Made by a program: the position numbers and the translations under genes
Shown here: piece after piece, positions 62,411 to 64,000 of the stretch
Layout: each line of letters begins with the position of its first letter
How positions within the stretch are numbered: the stretch's first letter is position 1
Assembly (NCBI RefSeq): GCF_002095435.2
Contig: NZ_MJEJ02000045.1
Span: forward strand, 1 to 64,000
Length of the DNA: 64,000 bases
Reading direction: 5' to 3'
Source of the DNA: Williamsia sp. 1138
GTDB taxonomy: Bacteria > Actinomycetota > Actinomycetes > Mycobacteriales > Mycobacteriaceae
Notes under the pieces: model-generated
Databases searched by the model: none
Seen by the model: the letters and a program-made list of their open reading frames with translations, nothing else
Told to the model about the DNA's origin: nothing

Positions 62411-62495
62411 AAGGGCAGGCACGATAGAAGGGCAGGCACGATAGAGGGCAGGCACGATAGAAGGGCACACACGATAGAAGGGGCAGGCACGATGA
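62402..62495 (+). repeat. 17-18-bp tandem repeats upstream of the NTF2-like gene
   Basis: About five imperfect units of GCACGATAGAAGGGCAG run from the SDR stop to the start codon of the next gene. Each unit carries a Shine-Dalgarno-like GAAGGG/GGGG followed by CACGAT; only the last one has ATG instead of ATA. Confidence 0.9.
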
Positions 62496-62860
62496 GCACG
62501 GATACCGACCTGATCGCCGCGGCGAAAGCCTACGTCGACGCCCTGGTCAGTCACGATCCGTCGGCAGTGCCGTTCCATCCGGACTGCGTGCGCATCGAGA
62601 TGGGCGCCAAGACCGGACGTAGCGGCGATCACCTGACGCGCAGTCTGGCCAGGGGGCCGCAGTACCGCGTCATCCACAGGATCAGTGACTTCAGCCCGCG
62701 TGTCGAGGGGCCGGTGGTGTACGTGAGTTTCTATGTGCACGTGCAGCCGAAGCCGTTGAAATTGGCCGCCAGGGTGACCGAGAGTTTCGAGTTCGACGAT
62801 GACGGCAGGATCGTCAAGATCATCGCGAAGTTCGGCATCCCACGGCGCCGGCCCACCTAG
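62492..62860 (+). CDS. NTF2-like/SnoaL-like protein
   Basis: A 122-residue alpha+beta protein: IAAAKAYVDALVSHDPSAVPFHPDCVRIEMG opens the cone-shaped fold and RVTESFEFDDDGRIVKIIAKFGIPRR closes it. Members are isomerases, hydratases or non-catalytic. Coming after two SDR genes in a steroid cluster it may handle a ketone or enol intermediate, which is inference. GAAGGGGCAGGC precedes ATG 62492 inside a tandem repeat. Confidence 0.78.
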   Translation: MSTDTDLIAAAKAYVDALVSHDPSAVPFHPDCVRIEMGAKTGRSGDHLTRSLARGPQYRVIHRISDFSPRVEGPVVYVSFYVHVQPKPLKLAARVTESFEFDDDGRIVKIIAKFGIPRRRPT

Positions 62861-62879
62861 CCCCCCAGCCGCGCCGGAT

Positions 62880-62919
62880 ATACGAAGACGATCCACCTAG
62901 AGGTGGATCGTCTTCGTAT
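62880..62919. terminator. Perfect 40-bp palindrome between convergent genes
   Basis: ATACGAAGACGATCCACCT (62880-62898) and its exact complement (62901-62919) flank only AG, so the loop must open a few pairs. GGATCGT, part of the right arm, occurs again at 62924-62930. It is 20 nt after the NTF2-like stop and 19 nt from the GNAT stop, so it should act in both directions. Confidence 0.85.
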
Positions 62920-62937
62920 GAATGGATCGTTTCCGGG

Positions 62938-63591
62938 TCAGGAACCGGGCGCGCGGATGACCAGGGGGACACCGGGGAAGTAGGCGGCCAGTTCGGACCG
63001 CGAACGACGCAGGGCTGAAGTGCCGTAGCCCTTCTTGCGATGCTCGGGAGCGATCCAGATCCGAACGTGGACCTCACCGTCGGATAGTTCACCGAACACG
63101 AGTCCGATCTTGTCCGACCCTTCGGTGGCTACCAGCCAGACGGCCTCTTCGGCGTGCATCCGGCTGTTGGCGGCCGAGATCTCATCGGCGATTCCCGAAG
63201 CGGGAGAACCGCTCCCGTCGCCGGCGGCACCCACGTCGGAGGTCCGCTTCTCGAAGATGTCGGCATCGGCGTCGGTGAACTGGCGCAGCGTAAGGGTCTC
63301 GGACGTGCTGGCCGGGCGCTCGGTCTGCGTGAACGTCAGCTGTGAGTTGAGATCCTCGAGCTCGGCAGCATTCTCGCGCCGCGCCGTGACAGTCAAGCGG
63401 TCGAAGGACATCCCCAGGACGGCCTCGGCACCGATCGCAGGGACCGAGAGCAGGGTGGCGATGGAGTTGATGGCCGACGCGCGGTCCTCGGCCTCCACGA
63501 TCGCGTCGAGGACTTCGTGGCGCCGTTCGAAGGCGGCTTCGAGGGCGGCAGTGATGTCGCGGCGCGTCGCCGCACGGTCTGGAGCAGTCAT
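62938..63591 (-). CDS. GNAT acetyltransferase with GyrA-like N-terminal segment
   Basis: A 217-residue protein. The C-terminal ~100 residues look like a GNAT domain (AVWLVATEGSDKIGLVFGEL, EVHVRIWIAPEHRKKGYGTSALRRSRSELAA, with acetyl-CoA loop RKKGYG). The first ~75 residues (RRHEVLDAIVEAEDRASAINSIATLL, AEAVLGMSFDRLTVTARRENAAELEDLNSQL) resemble the coiled-coil/hinge of GyrA/ParC that follows the active-site domain. ATG 63591 begins MTAPDRAATR. Substrate unknown; this fusion recurs in actinobacteria as far as I recall. Confidence 0.75.
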   Translation of the reverse strand: MTAPDRAATRRDITAALEAAFERRHEVLDAIVEAEDRASAINSIATLLSVPAIGAEAVLGMSFDRLTVTARRENAAELEDLNSQLTFTQTERPASTSETLTLRQFTDADADIFEKRTSDVGAAGDGSGSPASGIADEISAANSRMHAEEAVWLVATEGSDKIGLVFGELSDGEVHVRIWIAPEHRKKGYGTSALRRSRSELAAYFPGVPLVIRAPGS

Positions 63592-63644
63592 GCAGCCAAG
63601 TCTATTGCGAATGCCTCCGGGTGGTCGGCTGACCCCGGTAAAGC

Positions 63645-64000
63645 TCACCCGACTTTCATCGGGTGGTTCTGCGACCCGACTCGGAACGTCAGCGGGGTCG
63701 TTCCGTCCCATATCTCGGCGGCCACCGAACCGGTGGCGCCCACGGGGATGGTCACCGCCCCGTTGGTGCGGGCGATGTGGTCGGCGATGGTGTCGCTGCG
63801 TTTGACATCGACGTGCAGTGACCCCGGGAGACCGATGCCTGTGAGTCCGAATGTGTAGTCACCGTCGGTGTCTCGGCCGACCGAAACCGTGCTGCCGGGC
63901 AGGAGGTTCAGGCCGGTTCCCTCGGCAGCCACGGACCAGTCCGCTTCCTCGCTCGCGACCGTCAGCCGTGGAGAGACCGGGAACGAACTCGCCAGGGCGA
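63645..64000 (-). CDS. Partial hypothetical protein (5' end beyond window)
   Basis: The frame is open from the right edge to a stop at 63645, giving the last ~118 residues of a longer protein. The sequence is beta-rich with many Thr, Gly and Val (TVSVGRDTDGDYTFGLTGIG, GSLHVDVKRSDTIADHIARTNGAV, RVGSQNHPMKVG). No family was recognised. It lies upstream of the GNAT gene, 53 bp away, on the same strand. Confidence 0.7.
   Translation of the reverse strand, partial: ALASSFPVSPRLTVASEEADWSVAAEGTGLNLLPGSTVSVGRDTDGDYTFGLTGIGLPGSLHVDVKRSDTIADHIARTNGAVTIPVGATGSVAAEIWDGTTPLTFRVGSQNHPMKVG

Noticed and set aside
62402-62495. CRISPR array
   Set aside because: Units are contiguous 17-18-bp tandem repeats with no spacers, and no cas gene is present.

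Overview
The window is about 64 kb of GC-rich, densely coding actinobacterial DNA. Gene content and order point to a mycolic-acid bacterium of the Mycobacteriales, most likely Gordonia or a close relative such as Rhodococcus. The genus is inferred from Lsr2, the KstR2 steroid-ring regulon, IdeR-type iron boxes, and a folate/pantothenate block in the order known from Mycobacterium tuberculosis. No rRNA, tRNA, CRISPR array, prophage or insertion sequence was found. No stretch longer than about 300 bp lacks a gene.

Layout. 0.2-7.3 kb: a CitMHS citrate transporter with a CitA/CitB-type two-component system, a membrane HAMP adenylate cyclase and a CPA1 Na+/H+ antiporter. 7.4-19.0 kb: a zinc-finger protein, purT, a DUF456 protein, a siderophore uptake system (ATPase and two permeases at 9.9-12.9 kb, lipoprotein at 17.9-19.0 kb, both preceded by IdeR-like boxes), a secreted protein, DUF6325 and SHOCT proteins, a NarL-type two-component system and a ferredoxin-NADP reductase. 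19.0-26.8 kb: a rhodanese and metZ, DedA, an odd pair of enzyme-fragment-like genes, allantoicase, and a MarR/MFS efflux pair. 26.8-33.7 kb: ppa, divergent dacB-metalloprotease-tilS, a secreted protein, hpt and an amidase.

33.7-48.3 kb is a housekeeping block: a PQQ-like membrane protein, then ftsH-folE-folP-folB-folK-DUF3180-DUF6779-DUF2520-panC-panD-coaX-(rhodanese-like)-lysS-lsr2. Many junctions are 4-bp stop/start overlaps, which implies translational coupling. The rhodanese-like gene between coaX and lysS encodes no cysteine and is preceded by a putative three-cysteine leader peptide. That combination suggests cysteine-responsive attenuation.

48.5-62.9 kb is a KstR2-type regulon for degrading steroid rings C and D: fadD3, fadE30, ipdF, fadA6, kstR2, ipdC-ipdB-ipdA-echA20 and two short-chain dehydrogenases. 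Perfect KstR2-like palindromes precede fadE30 and kstR2, and an 18-bp perfect palindrome with a near-match lies between echA20 and the SDR genes. Two less usual members are embedded: an aldehyde dehydrogenase and a DUF389 membrane protein. The window ends with a GNAT protein carrying a GyrA-like N-terminal segment and a partial gene.

A recurring non-coding theme is a set of long, often nested palindromes at gene 3' ends (at about 9.84, 17.85, 23.33, 53.47, 55.18, 55.93 and 62.88 kb, and perhaps at the left edge). In several of them an arm word is repeated inside or beside the stem. They probably terminate transcription, but the shared architecture deserves a genome-wide look.
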